Assembly: GCA_014584575.1 (NCBI GenBank)
Contig: JACTMP010000079.1
Span: forward strand, 1-64,000
Reading direction: 5' to 3'
DNA length: 64,000 nt
Origin: Chloroflexota bacterium
GTDB lineage: Bacteria > Chloroflexota > Anaerolineae > Promineifilales > Promineifilaceae
In this document: one piece after another, positions 7,871 through 16,544 of the stretch
How the letters are laid out: each line of letters opens with the position of its first letter
Numbering within the stretch: the first letter of the stretch is position 1
The notes under the pieces: model-generated
What the model saw: the letters and a program-made list of their open reading frames with translations, nothing else
What the model was told of the DNA's origin: nothing
Databases searched by the model: none
Position numbers and translations under genes: made by a program

Positions 7871-10800
7871 ATGAGCGTCTCCGGCATTCTGCAAATCTAC
7901 GACCAGCTACCCGCTTTTGGGGAACTGGTCAATACGCTCCAGGCCCAGCAGCCCGTCCCGGCCCTGCTGCTGCCGAAGGGGGCACGGCCGTCTATCCTGG
8001 CGAAGCTCTACCTGGAACGGCATGTGCCCATTGTGCTGCTCACCGGTCGGGTGGAGTCGGCCGCCGCCTGGATTCAGGCGTTGGAAATGTGGCTGCCGGA
8101 AGGGGATGTGATGCGCCGTCTGCCCGAACCCACCCCGCTGCCCAATGATCGCGGCCCGTGGAGCGACCGCTGCCGCGCCGAACGCATCGCCGTCCTCATG
8201 CGGCTGATGGCCGGGCAGCAGCCCAACATCCCGGCTCTGCCGCAACCGCCGCTCATTGTCGCTTCCGCTCGCGCCTTCCTGCAAAAAACGTTACCCAAAC
8301 GCCAGTTTGTCTCCGCCACCCGCGCCCTGCGCGTGGGGCAGATCATTGACCTGGAAAAATTGACTCAGACCTGGCTGGATGTGGGTTACGAAGCCACGCC
8401 GGTCGTGGAAAAGAGCGGGCAGTTCAGCCGTCGCGGCGGCATTGTAGACATTTTCCCGGTCGCCGCCCCCTATCCGGTGCGCATCGAGCTATTTGGCGAC
8501 GAAATCGAGACGATGCGCTGGTTTGACCCGGCCACGCAGCGCACCCTGACCGTCAATGGCAGCGCGGACATCACCGGCATGGTGATACCACCCAGCCGCG
8601 AGGCGCTGCCCGCCATCGCCCGCGATTACGCCGACACCTTGCCCAATGACTGCCTGCCAGACGAAGGGGCACAAAACCTGCCTTCCTGGCAAGACGACAT
8701 CAAAGATTTGCAAAGCGGCCGTTCCTTCCCCAACCTGGAGTATTACCTGCCGCTGCTTTATCCCCAACCGGCCAGTTTGCTGGACTATTTGCCGGAGAAT
8801 GCGCTGGTGGTGGTGGATGATTGGCCGGAGTTGGTCACGGCCGTTGCCGAAATTCACGAACACGCCGACATCATCCGCAACGAACAGCCCGACCTGCCCC
8901 CCGGCTACACCAGCCCCCTCTTCTCCTGGGACAAAATGAGCGATGAACTGAACTGGTGGCAACCGCTCATCTTGGGTGATCAGGTGTCAAGTGATCAAGT
9001 GTCACGTAAAGACTTGACACCTGATCACCTGACACTTGAACACCTGGCACTCGCGTCTGCGTTCGACCCCGGCCCCCGCTATGGTGGGCAAATGCGGCCC
9101 TTGATGACCCAGTTGAAAAGTGCGCAAAAGGACGGCGAACGCACCATCATCGTCAGCCGCCAGGCCGCCCGCCTGGCCGACCTCTGGCAGCAGGAGAACC
9201 GCTCGACCGACCAATCCACCATCACCCCATCGTCCTCGCCGCCCTCACCCAATTACCTGGCGTCTGAACACCTGACACTTGATCACCTGACACCAGAACA
9301 CGCCGTCACCTTTATCAACGGCGCCCTGCTGGAAGGCTTCACACTGGTCAACCGGGAGAACAACCGGGTGTTGCTCAACCTGCTCACCGACGCGGAGATA
9401 TTTGGCTGGAAACGGCCGGCGCCGCGCCGCTGGCGACAGGCCGCCCCCTCTGCCCCGGAAACGCACTTTGCCGACATTCAGGCCGGGGATTTTGTGGTGC
9501 ATCTGGAATATGGTGTCGGCCGTTTTCAGGGGTTGGTAGTGCGCAACATCGGTGGCATGGAGCGAGAATATCTGCTGCTGGAATACGCCAACCGGGATGT
9601 GCTGTATGTGCCCGTCCACCACGCCGACCGGCTGAGCAAATGGATTGGCTCCGACGAACGGCCGCCCAATGTCAACCGTCTGGGCGAAAAATCGTGGCAG
9701 CAGGCCAAAGTGCAGGCGCAAAAAGCGGCCGACGAACTGGCGGGTGAACTGCTGGAACTGTACTCTGCCCGCGCCCTCGTTCACGGCCACGCCTTCGCCA
9801 AAGACGCCGATTGGCAGGCGGAACTGGAAGCCAGCTTCCCGTACCGGGAAACAGAAGACCAGTTGCGCGTCATTGCCGAGGTGAAAGTGGACATGGAACG
9901 ACCGCAGCCCATGGACCGGCTCATTTGTGGCGATGTGGGCTACGGCAAGACCGAAGTGGCGCTGCGGGCGGCCTTCAAAGCGGTGGCCGATGGCAAACAG
10001 GTGGCCATTCTGGTGCCCACCACCGTGCTGGCGGAGCAGCATTACAACACCTTCCGCGAGCGGCTTAAGCCGTTCCCGGTGGAGGTGGAGATGCTCTCCC
10101 GCTTCCGCACCCAGGGGCAGCAGGAGCGGATTGTGAAGGCATTGAAGGACGGCCGTGTAGACATCATCATCGGCACCCATCGCCTGCTCAGCGACGACAT
10201 CGCCTTCAAAGATTTGGGGCTGGTCATCATTGACGAGGAGCAGCGGTTTGGCGTGGCGCATAAGGAGAAGTTGAAGCAGTTCCGCACCGAGGTGGACGTG
10301 CTGACCATGACCGCCACCCCCATCCCGCGCACCATGTACATGAGCCTGACCGGGGCGCGAGACATCAGCATCATTGATACGGCCCCGGCCGAACGGCTGC
10401 CGGTGCAAACCTACGTCGGTGAATATGACGACGCCCGTATGAAACGCGCCTTGCTGCGGGAACTGGATCGCGGCGGGCAGGTGTTTGTGGTGCATAACCG
10501 GGTGATGACCATTGAGATCATCCGCAACCAGATTCAAAAACTGACGCCGGATGCGGTGGTAGCGGTGGCCCACGGGCAGATGAGCGAGCGGGAGTTGGAG
10601 CGCATCTTTCTGGCTTTTGTGGATGGCAAAATTGACATCCTCATCAGCACCACCATCATTGAAAGTGGGCTGGACATTCCCAACGCCAACACGCTGATTG
10701 TGGATCGCGCCGATATGTTTGGGCTGGCGCAGTTGTACCAGCTGCGTGGCCGGGTGGGGCGCGGAGCGCGGCGGGCGTATGCTTACTTTTTCCACCCGCC

Positions 10801-11512
10801 CTGGCGCAGTCTGAGCGAAGATGCCCGCGCCCGCCTGAATGTGATTGCCGAAAATACCGATTTGGGCGCAGGCTACACCATTGCCATGCGCGATATGGAG
10901 ATTCGCGGCGCGGGAGAACTGCTGGGTGCATCGCAGAGTGGGCATATCTCGGCGGTGGGGTTTGACCTGTACACGCGGCTGCTGTCTAATGCCGTCAAAC
11001 AGCGCAAGGCCGCCGAAGCAGGCGAGGCCATTCCCACGCAATTGCCGGAAGCGACGACGATTGATGTGCCATTGGCGGCCTATGTGCCCACGGATTATGT
11101 GCCCGATGGCGGGCTGCGGCTGCGGCTCTACCGGCGCATGGCTACGCTCTCGACGCTAGAGGAGATTGACGCGATGGCGGATGAACTGGCCGACCGCTTT
11201 GGCCCGATACCAGACCCGGTGCATAACCTGCTCTACCAACTGCGGATTAAGGTGCTGGCAGAACGGGCGGAGGTGACGGCCGTGACCACTGAAGCCGGTC
11301 AGATTAAAATTCGGGTGCCGGACCTGGAAAACCTTGACCGTTACCGTTTACAACGCTATTTGGGGGAAAATGCCCGCGTCAGCCGCAAGGCGATCTGGAT
11401 GCCCCGCCATATGAGTACACATGAGTGGCAGGTGGAACTGGTGCAGGTGTTGGAACGGCTGGCGTCCTTTTCAAGAGAAAAAATGGCAGCGGTGAAAACT
11501 ATTGCAGAATGA
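7871..11512 (+). CDS. mfd: Transcription-repair coupling factor Mfd
   Basis: About 1213 residues. Mfd displaces RNA polymerase stalled at DNA lesions and recruits UvrA. Order: degenerate UvrB-like N-terminal module (FSRRGGIVDIFPV), CarD-like RNAP-interaction domain (GDFVVHLEYGVGRFQGL), SF2 translocase with Walker A GDVGYGKT (687-694) and DEEQ (788-791), the QLRGRVGRG motif VI, and the TRCF C-terminal domain. Translation could open at 7826, but those 15 codons read through a hairpin repeat (RITHHVS), so the start is the ATG at 7871. Two short tandem-repeat blocks are embedded in frame at residues ~369-397 and ~461-477, between the UvrB-like module and the CarD-like domain. Confidence 0.96.
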   Translation: MSVSGILQIYDQLPAFGELVNTLQAQQPVPALLLPKGARPSILAKLYLERHVPIVLLTGRVESAAAWIQALEMWLPEGDVMRRLPEPTPLPNDRGPWSDRCRAERIAVLMRLMAGQQPNIPALPQPPLIVASARAFLQKTLPKRQFVSATRALRVGQIIDLEKLTQTWLDVGYEATPVVEKSGQFSRRGGIVDIFPVAAPYPVRIELFGDEIETMRWFDPATQRTLTVNGSADITGMVIPPSREALPAIARDYADTLPNDCLPDEGAQNLPSWQDDIKDLQSGRSFPNLEYYLPLLYPQPASLLDYLPENALVVVDDWPELVTAVAEIHEHADIIRNEQPDLPPGYTSPLFSWDKMSDELNWWQPLILGDQVSSDQVSRKDLTPDHLTLEHLALASAFDPGPRYGGQMRPLMTQLKSAQKDGERTIIVSRQAARLADLWQQENRSTDQSTITPSSSPPSPNYLASEHLTLDHLTPEHAVTFINGALLEGFTLVNRENNRVLLNLLTDAEIFGWKRPAPRRWRQAAPSAPETHFADIQAGDFVVHLEYGVGRFQGLVVRNIGGMEREYLLLEYANRDVLYVPVHHADRLSKWIGSDERPPNVNRLGEKSWQQAKVQAQKAADELAGELLELYSARALVHGHAFAKDADWQAELEASFPYRETEDQLRVIAEVKVDMERPQPMDRLICGDVGYGKTEVALRAAFKAVADGKQVAILVPTTVLAEQHYNTFRERLKPFPVEVEMLSRFRTQGQQERIVKALKDGRVDIIIGTHRLLSDDIAFKDLGLVIIDEEQRFGVAHKEKLKQFRTEVDVLTMTATPIPRTMYMSLTGARDISIIDTAPAERLPVQTYVGEYDDARMKRALLRELDRGGQVFVVHNRVMTIEIIRNQIQKLTPDAVVAVAHGQMSERELERIFLAFVDGKIDILISTTIIESGLDIPNANTLIVDRADMFGLAQLYQLRGRVGRGARRAYAYFFHPPWRSLSEDARARLNVIAENTDLGAGYTIAMRDMEIRGAGELLGASQSGHISAVGFDLYTRLLSNAVKQRKAAEAGEAIPTQLPEATTIDVPLAAYVPTDYVPDGGLRLRLYRRMATLSTLEEIDAMADELADRFGPIPDPVHNLLYQLRIKVLAERAEVTAVTTEAGQIKIRVPDLENLDRYRLQRYLGENARVSRKAIWMPRHMSTHEWQVELVQVLERLASFSREKMAAVKTIAE
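8975..9055. repeat. Tandem/inverted repeat inserted in mfd (first block)
   Basis: Octamer-like units of the GTGTCAAG/GTGATCAA type and their inverted copies (TGATCACC, TGACACTTG) lie inside the mfd coding region and translate as SSDQVS and LTPDHLTLEHL. The block keeps the reading frame. It has the same construction as the intergenic hairpins. Confidence 0.85.
9253..9303. repeat. Tandem repeat inserted in mfd (second block)
   Basis: A second run of CACCTGACACTTGAT-like units translates as SEHLTLDHLTPEHA. It repeats the inverted-arm half of the first block, about 200 bp away, and is also in frame. Confidence 0.8.
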
Positions 11513-11514
11513 AA

Positions 11515-11573
11515 ATCAAAGATTGCTCAGATTTCGCAGATAAAAAATCGGTGCAATCTGCGTAATCTTTGAT
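11515..11573. repeat. Imperfect hairpin after mfd
   Basis: Arms at 11515-11533 and 11555-11573 match at 17 of 19 positions (ATCAAAGATT and its complement at the ends). The element fills the gap between mfd and the permease gene and overlaps the upstream ATG codons considered for the latter. Confidence 0.7.
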
Positions 11574-11589
11574 GATAACAGGAGGCGAG

Positions 11590-12666
11590 ATGCGTGCAGA
11601 GATTCAGAACTCATCTATTTTGCGGCTGCTGCTGATTATGATGGCGTTTATCGTTATCGCTATCGGGCTGCGGACGCTGGCGACGGTGGTGGGGCCGGTG
11701 CTGGTGGCGCTGGTGTTGGCGCTGGCCTGTGCGCCGATGTACCAATGGTTGCAGCGCAAAGGGATGAAATCCGGTCTGGCGTTGCTGACGATGACGGTGC
11801 TGCTGTTGGCCGTTTTTCTGGGATTGGGCTGGCTGGTTCTCTCCTCCTTTCAAACGCTGGCGCAAACGCTGCCCACGTACACGGCCAATATGCAGGCGCA
11901 GGTGGCGGAAATATCGGCAAGACTCGCCGAGTTGGGGGTGGATCGGGAATCGGCGAGTGCGGTGGGCAACACGGCCGTGTCTGCCATCACCACCATTGCC
12001 GCCCAGGTGTTAAGCATCGGCATCAGTATGGTGATTACGGCCGTGATCATCCTGGTGCTGCTCATCTTTCTCATCGCCGAATCGCCCGGTTATGCCACGC
12101 GACTGCGGCGTGGCCTGGGCGACAAGAGCGACGTAGTGGGCAAGGTTGGCGCTTTCCGGCAAAGCATCCTCTTCTATTTTGTAGCCCGCATCAAGGTCAA
12201 TTTGCTCACCTCGGCCGGGATTCTGGTGATGCTGTTGGTCACGGACATTGACTCGGCGCTGTTGTGGGCGGTGCTGGCTTTTTTCCTCAGCTTTGTGCCC
12301 TATTTTGGCATTATCATTGCCATGATTCCGCCGCTGATTCTGGGGTTTGCCCAATACGGCATGAGCATGGTGGTGGTGCTGACCATCGGCTATACCATCA
12401 TCAACCAGGTAGCGGAACAAATTCTGGCCCCCAAAATTATCGGCGACCAGATCAGCCTGTCGCCGGCATTGACCTTTGTGGCGCTCTTTTTTTGGGGCTG
12501 GATGTTTGACTTTATGGGCGTCCTGCTGGCTGCGCCGCTGACGGTGATGATGGTGATGTTGTTTGACCATTTCCCGGAAACCCGCTGGCTGGCGGCGCTG
12601 GTAGTAGCTGATAAAGCGGAGGCGACGCCAACACCACCTGCCACTATTGAAACCGACGGTGATTAA
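11590..12666 (+). CDS. AI-2E family transporter (PerM/YdiK-like permease)
   Basis: About 358 residues with paired N-terminal transmembrane helices, a soluble amphipathic stretch (residues ~85-140) and a C-terminal block of hydrophobic helices ending in the family-typical PYFGIIIAMIPPLILG and FFWGWMFDFMGVLLAAPL segments. The family covers proposed autoinducer-2 exporters, Na+/H+ antiporters and permeases of unknown substrate. AGGAGG at 11580-11585 precedes the ATG at 11590 with short spacing; two ATGs at 11569 and 11572 lie in the upstream hairpin and are less likely. Substrate unknown. Confidence 0.85.
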   Translation: MRAEIQNSSILRLLLIMMAFIVIAIGLRTLATVVGPVLVALVLALACAPMYQWLQRKGMKSGLALLTMTVLLLAVFLGLGWLVLSSFQTLAQTLPTYTANMQAQVAEISARLAELGVDRESASAVGNTAVSAITTIAAQVLSIGISMVITAVIILVLLIFLIAESPGYATRLRRGLGDKSDVVGKVGAFRQSILFYFVARIKVNLLTSAGILVMLLVTDIDSALLWAVLAFFLSFVPYFGIIIAMIPPLILGFAQYGMSMVVVLTIGYTIINQVAEQILAPKIIGDQISLSPALTFVALFFWGWMFDFMGVLLAAPLTVMMVMLFDHFPETRWLAALVVADKAEATPTPPATIETDGD

Positions 12667-12718
12667 TTCTGTGGCACGTATCTTCTCTTATGGACATAGC
12701 ATGTCCACTCGTTCGCGT

Positions 12719-12753
12719 CAGACATCCGATTTCTTTGAGAAATCGGATGTCTG
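12719..12753. repeat. CAGACA hairpin
   Basis: A 16-bp stem with a 3-nt loop, starting CAGACATCCGATTTCT and closing with its inverse. It has the same outer bases and core as the hairpin at 49409, so the two belong to one dispersed family. Confidence 0.8.
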
Positions 12754-12773
12754 GTTGCAACTCAATATCTCGT

Positions 12774-12821
12774 AGAGGAGTGCGCATCCTCAGATGCGCA
12801 TCTGAGGATGCGCACTCCTCT
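12774..12821. repeat. 48-bp perfect palindrome
   Basis: The left 24 bases (12774-12797) are the exact reverse complement of the right 24 (12798-12821) with no loop; the centre is GATGCGCATC and the ends are AGAGGAGTGC. It lies in the non-coding gap after the permease gene. Confidence 0.95.
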
Positions 12822-13006
12822 CACCCCCATTTATTGAGATGATACTATGGCACGATTTAACAAAGGGTATATTTCAAAGTTTTGACCGGTCATTACGACC
12901 AGCGGGAGGAATCTTTCCGGTGGCAGAGCTGATCGCTTGACAAGGACGAAAGATTCCTCACTCCGAAGACTTCGTTCGGAATGACTTGGTTATGTGGAAG
13001 AGATAG
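12822..13006. other. Non-coding stretch with further inverted repeats
   Basis: The rest of the 340-bp gap between the permease gene and the 120-residue protein holds no credible gene. An inverted pair around GGAATCTTTCC and GAAAGATTCC (about 12907-12958) and a smaller CCGAAGACTTCGTTCGG hairpin follow. TTGAC-like hexamers are present but lack a matching -10, so no promoter is called. Confidence 0.6.
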
Positions 13007-13369
13007 ATGGAAATTAAGTTTTTTGAAGAAGTTCCCAAGCCGCGCCAGGAGGTGCGGATCAAACAGTTGGGGCTGTATATGTATGAAGACCAGCGGCGGG
13101 TGCAGGTGGGCTTTGCGATCACGCCGTTCAGCGAACGGCCGTCCATCGAAGTCACCATCCGCAATCCCTGGGGCGAGGAAGTGAGTTCGCTGCATGTGAT
13201 TGAAACGCTGGACAGTAACTTTTCGCTCACCATGCACCTGCGCGACAAAGTACCCTCTGACACCTACGAAGTAACCGCCACCCTCTACTACGCCACGCCG
13301 GAAACGGAACGGGAAGAGGTGCATACGGTGACACGGCCGTTGGACGCGACGCGGGCGGGGGAGCAGTGA
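13007..13369 (+). CDS. Small beta-rich protein of unknown function
   Basis: A 120-residue soluble protein with no signal or membrane segment. Alternating hydrophobic residues and turns (EVTIRNPWGEEV, DTYEVTATLYYATPE) suggest an Ig-like beta sandwich. GGAAGAG lies just upstream of the ATG. It contains an in-frame ACGGCCGT octamer. I do not recognise a named family; the composition and good codon structure support a real gene. It may be translated alone, as repeat blocks flank it on both sides. Confidence 0.55.
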   Translation: MEIKFFEEVPKPRQEVRIKQLGLYMYEDQRRVQVGFAITPFSERPSIEVTIRNPWGEEVSSLHVIETLDSNFSLTMHLRDKVPSDTYEVTATLYYATPETEREEVHTVTRPLDATRAGEQ

Positions 13370-13510
13370 GGGGGTGAGCAGGTGAGCAGGTGAGGAGGTG
13401 AGGAGGTGAGGAGGTGAGGAGGTGAAGGGGTGACAAGGTGACAAGGTGACAAGGTGACAAGGTGATCGCTTAATCTCCCAATCTCTTAATCTCTAATCTC
13501 AAATCTCAAT
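13370..13510. repeat. Long octamer array (GGTGAGGA / GGTGACAA) plus AATCTCC units
   Basis: The gap after the 120-residue gene contains about six GGTGAGGA-type units, then about four GGTGACAA units, and ends with inverted GAGATT-type units (AATCTCCCAATCTCTT). It is the longest purely tandem array in the window. No spacers of constant length are present, so it is not a CRISPR array. Confidence 0.85.
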
Positions 13511-13524
13511 AACAGGACAACACA

Positions 13525-14457
13525 ATGACCAGACAGTTTGTTGCTGATTTACACAATCATACGACTGCTTCGGATGGGGAGTATACGCCGACGGAGTTGG
13601 TGCGGGCGGCCGCTGATTTGGGGTTGCAGGCGGTGGGGATGACGGATCATGACACGCTGGCGGGGCTGGATGAGGCGCTGGCAGCAGGAGTAGAGGCGGG
13701 CATTCGTGTGATGCCGGGAGTGGAGGTGTCGTTGCGGTTTCGACGGCCGTACTTCACCGGCACTCTCCACTATTTGCTCTACATCCCCTATACGCTGCTC
13801 AATGATCACGCTTTCCGCCAGATGGCGACGGAGATTTTCAGCCAGGGGCGCGGCGGTGGACTGGTACGTGCCCGCGTGGCGGCTATCAATGAGATTTTTG
13901 GGCCAGAGGGGCAGACGCCATTGCTGCAACGGCCGTTGACCGCTGAAGAAATCGAGGCATTAGCCCCCAATGTCACCCGCCGCCACTTTGCCCTCGCCCT
14001 CAGCGACAATCACGGGCTGGACAAAGGGCAGGTCAGCCAGCTTATCGGCAATGACAGCCCGGCCTATGTGCCCTCCGGCATTGAACCGGCGCAACTGACG
14101 CCGCTGTTACACACTTACCCGCAATTAGTGCGTGTGTTTGCTCATCCGGCTGCCGGTTCCTACCCCGGCGAGAGTCTATACAACGAAGTGCTGCCGCCGA
14201 TTGAGATTGTGGAACGGCTGCTGCCGGAATTTTTAGACGATAACGTATTGGGGTTAGATGGGCTGGAAGTGCATTATCCGGGGCACACGCCAGAGCACGA
14301 AACGTTAATGGCGCAGTGGGCGGGGCGATATGGCCTGATAATGACGGGCGGATCGGATTGCCATGATCGGGTGGCACGGCCGTTGGGCGTTGCTGGCGTC
14401 TCCCAGTCAGAACTGGCCATTTTGCTAAACCGATTAACAGCTGCTAATGGCGAATGA
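13525..14457 (+). CDS. PHP-domain phosphoesterase
   Basis: A 310-residue metal-dependent hydrolase of the PHP superfamily. Ligands are visible as DLHNHTTASDG (His10, His12, Asp17), MTDHDTLAGLDEA (about 39-51), the PGVEV glutamate near 76, and the C-terminal HPAAG and GGSDCHD motifs. Relatives include the TrpH/RNase AM 3',5'-nucleoside bisphosphate and oligoribonucleotide hydrolases; that activity is likely but unproven. AACAGGACAACACA precedes the ATG at 13525. The gene lies between a long repeat array and a convergent lipoprotein gene. Confidence 0.85.
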   Translation: MTRQFVADLHNHTTASDGEYTPTELVRAAADLGLQAVGMTDHDTLAGLDEALAAGVEAGIRVMPGVEVSLRFRRPYFTGTLHYLLYIPYTLLNDHAFRQMATEIFSQGRGGGLVRARVAAINEIFGPEGQTPLLQRPLTAEEIEALAPNVTRRHFALALSDNHGLDKGQVSQLIGNDSPAYVPSGIEPAQLTPLLHTYPQLVRVFAHPAAGSYPGESLYNEVLPPIEIVERLLPEFLDDNVLGLDGLEVHYPGHTPEHETLMAQWAGRYGLIMTGGSDCHDRVARPLGVAGVSQSELAILLNRLTAANGE

Positions 14458-14548
14458 TCAGTCGTAGACCATCACTTTGAGACAATAAAGCCCATTTTTA
14501 CACACCCCTTTGCCTGAACATCATGATCCAGGCTGATACTTGAGAGGA

Positions 14549-15100
14549 TTATGGCACAATTTCACATTCCTCATCAGTTCTTGTGTATGAGTCGCCATCT
14601 TCATTAAAAAAGACGGTAAGCTCAAAAACACGAATGAGCCTGGTCTCGCCAATGAAAGTCACCGGGTCTGAACTATCTGGGCGAGTGTATTGGAAGGACC
14701 AGCGATAATGTATCCAATCGCAGTTTTCTAATTCTGCTGACCTCGGTATCGAAAACCAGAAACTTTCAGTAGAGTCACTGTTATCTAATGCCGAAGGGAC
14801 GGGGGCTGTCAAAGCCGACTCAACAATGGGGGCTGTCATGGCATCTTCAGTTCTTTCATTGAAAATGTATGAGACTTTTAACGTTGAGTTTATCACTGAC
14901 ATATCTTCTATTGGCGTATGAATCACCACGGCTATCTCCTCGCCAGGGGTTCCAACACCGTCATCAAATTGATAGAATTTTCCTCCAGAGACGGTTCCTT
15001 CAGAATAAATGACACTTGCTCGCGGTACAGGATCATCGCAGGCACTCACTGTCGCAAAGATAACAAACCCCAGAAATAGCGCTAATAGCTTTCGTCTCAT
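14549..15100 (-). CDS. Small lipoprotein of unknown function
   Basis: About 183 residues from the ATG at 15100, which has AGGGA 8 nt upstream; the in-frame GTG at 15115 overlaps that site. An RRKLLALFLGF signal ends in a lipobox VSAC (Cys21). The mature part is acidic and beta-rich, with WIHYRWSFQYT and repeated EE/DD pairs, and no recognised domain. It is followed on the same strand by a larger lipoprotein with similar composition, so the two may form a surface pair. Base composition is more AT-rich than the flanking metabolic genes. Confidence 0.55.
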   Translation of the reverse strand: MRRKLLALFLGFVIFATVSACDDPVPRASVIYSEGTVSGGKFYQFDDGVGTPGEEIAVVIHTPIEDMSVINSTLKVSYIFNERTEDAMTAPIVESALTAPVPSALDNSDSTESFWFSIPRSAELENCDWIHYRWSFQYTRPDSSDPVTFIGETRLIRVFELTVFFNEDGDSYTRTDEECEIVP

Positions 15101-15176
15101 ATGTCTTTCCCTCACTCGTTTTTTCAGCTTTCATATGAAAAAACGCATAAGCATTCCGGCCGTGTTCGCATGATGG

Positions 15177-16544
15177 CTAAGGTTGTCCGGCAACAGAAAA
15201 TTCCAACAATGCATTGATATTGCCAAACTGAGTTTGCTGGTTCAGCGCCAGCCAGTAGCTTGAACCTGCATATACCAGTATTTCTGCTTCGCAAATCCTG
15301 TCATCAGTTTGAACATCTGCGAAACACGCGCCCGATACGGTAAATGATGGATTTAACTCGCCATCCCTGAAAAGTTCAATCGTGTAACTATGAGGATTGC
15401 AGCCGACCGGTGTCCAGCGAGTTTGAATGAAGGCCGAGATTGCAGTCGCGGGATTCAGGGTCATGGGCGGTTCGTTCTGTGTGGGGTAATTGGTTGAGTC
15501 GTTACCGTTCGGATCAATGAACGTTGGTGTTTCGGTAACGTAACCGGCCGTTGTAAATACAAACGGTCGGGTAAATGGGCCGAATTCGGCCGAGTCCTCA
15601 TTCAATATGCGGCGCACCTGCCATTGATAATCTGTGCCAGGCAAAAGGTTCCGGGCAGTTTCGTTGATATTGATGAACGTAATGATGCATTGATCCGGCC
15701 TTTCGATGACGCCATTTGGCTCATCAATATTTACCAAATTATCATTTTGGGCTTGACTGCACCCATTACTTCCTGCTGGCTCAATGAGAATCTGGAAATC
15801 ACCCTCCAAAGAAGTGCCGTTGATCCCTCCAGTCTCGTGCCATCGAAATGTGACGGTGGTCAAGCCTGTATTGTCCGGTCCGCCGACGTAGTTGCCGGTG
15901 CAGATCGATCCATTTTCTGGATCGCGTAATTCAAGAAAAGGCGAATCATCTACCGGTGGCGGTGGCGGATCTTCGACATCATTATCATCGTCTATAAGTG
16001 CGCCATATACCTCGAATTTGAATGTCTCCTGAGGCGGATCGGGTTCAGCGATAAAATCACCGCCGTCACAGTCGAAGCATTCAATGAGCCATTGAAAGTA
16101 ATAAACGCCAGTCTGGGAAGTTACATTTGCGGTACAGCGCTCGGCATCTGAATCCGGTATTTGTTCACAATCATTGTTGCGGACATCAATCACCCTCGCG
16201 CAAGCTCTATTACCTTGAAATATAATCCTCTCATTTTCTGTAGCTCCACATTGATCTTCATCTTCTAAAAGCCGAAAGACAACCAGAGTCCTGGCAGTGT
16301 TCTTGCCGGCCCATATGTTATCTTCAAAGGTAGCTGATAAAGGAAAACTGGAAGGGTAAATTGTTGAGGTGCGATATGGCTCGGTCGGTACTTCGACATC
16401 ATAAATCTGCGGCAGGGTATCTTTCAGTATCTGCCCGATTTGTTGGCCTGCCCCGGGTTCACAGCCAATCAGTGTTGTTGTAATGATGATCAGGCCCCAT
16501 AAGGTTAAAATACGGGTTGTCAGCAACAACTTATGCTTGATCAT
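15177..16544 (-). CDS. Large lipoprotein with fibronectin-like repeats
   Basis: About 455 residues from the ATG at 16544: basic start, hydrophobic segment and lipobox LIGC. The mature chain is cysteine-containing and beta-rich, with a negatively charged linker (DDDNDVEDPPPPPVDDS) and segments such as LLPGTDYQWQVRRI that look like fibronectin/Ig modules. No enzyme motif is seen. The frame is open without a stop into an upstream membrane-domain fragment (16545-17006). I call the lipoprotein as the real gene because it has its own signal sequence. No strong Shine-Dalgarno is visible at 16544. Confidence 0.5.
   Translation of the reverse strand: MIKHKLLLTTRILTLWGLIIITTTLIGCEPGAGQQIGQILKDTLPQIYDVEVPTEPYRTSTIYPSSFPLSATFEDNIWAGKNTARTLVVFRLLEDEDQCGATENERIIFQGNRACARVIDVRNNDCEQIPDSDAERCTANVTSQTGVYYFQWLIECFDCDGGDFIAEPDPPQETFKFEVYGALIDDDNDVEDPPPPPVDDSPFLELRDPENGSICTGNYVGGPDNTGLTTVTFRWHETGGINGTSLEGDFQILIEPAGSNGCSQAQNDNLVNIDEPNGVIERPDQCIITFININETARNLLPGTDYQWQVRRILNEDSAEFGPFTRPFVFTTAGYVTETPTFIDPNGNDSTNYPTQNEPPMTLNPATAISAFIQTRWTPVGCNPHSYTIELFRDGELNPSFTVSGACFADVQTDDRICEAEILVYAGSSYWLALNQQTQFGNINALLEFSVAGQP

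Noticed and set aside
9245..11041. 598-codon open frame antisense to mfd
   Set aside because: It is the shadow of GC-rich codon use on the opposite strand of a conserved gene; it has no motif, no ribosome site and a His/Gln-rich composition typical of such shadows.
13370..13510. CRISPR array
   Set aside because: Units are 8 bp and directly adjacent; there are no unique spacers and no cas genes in the window.
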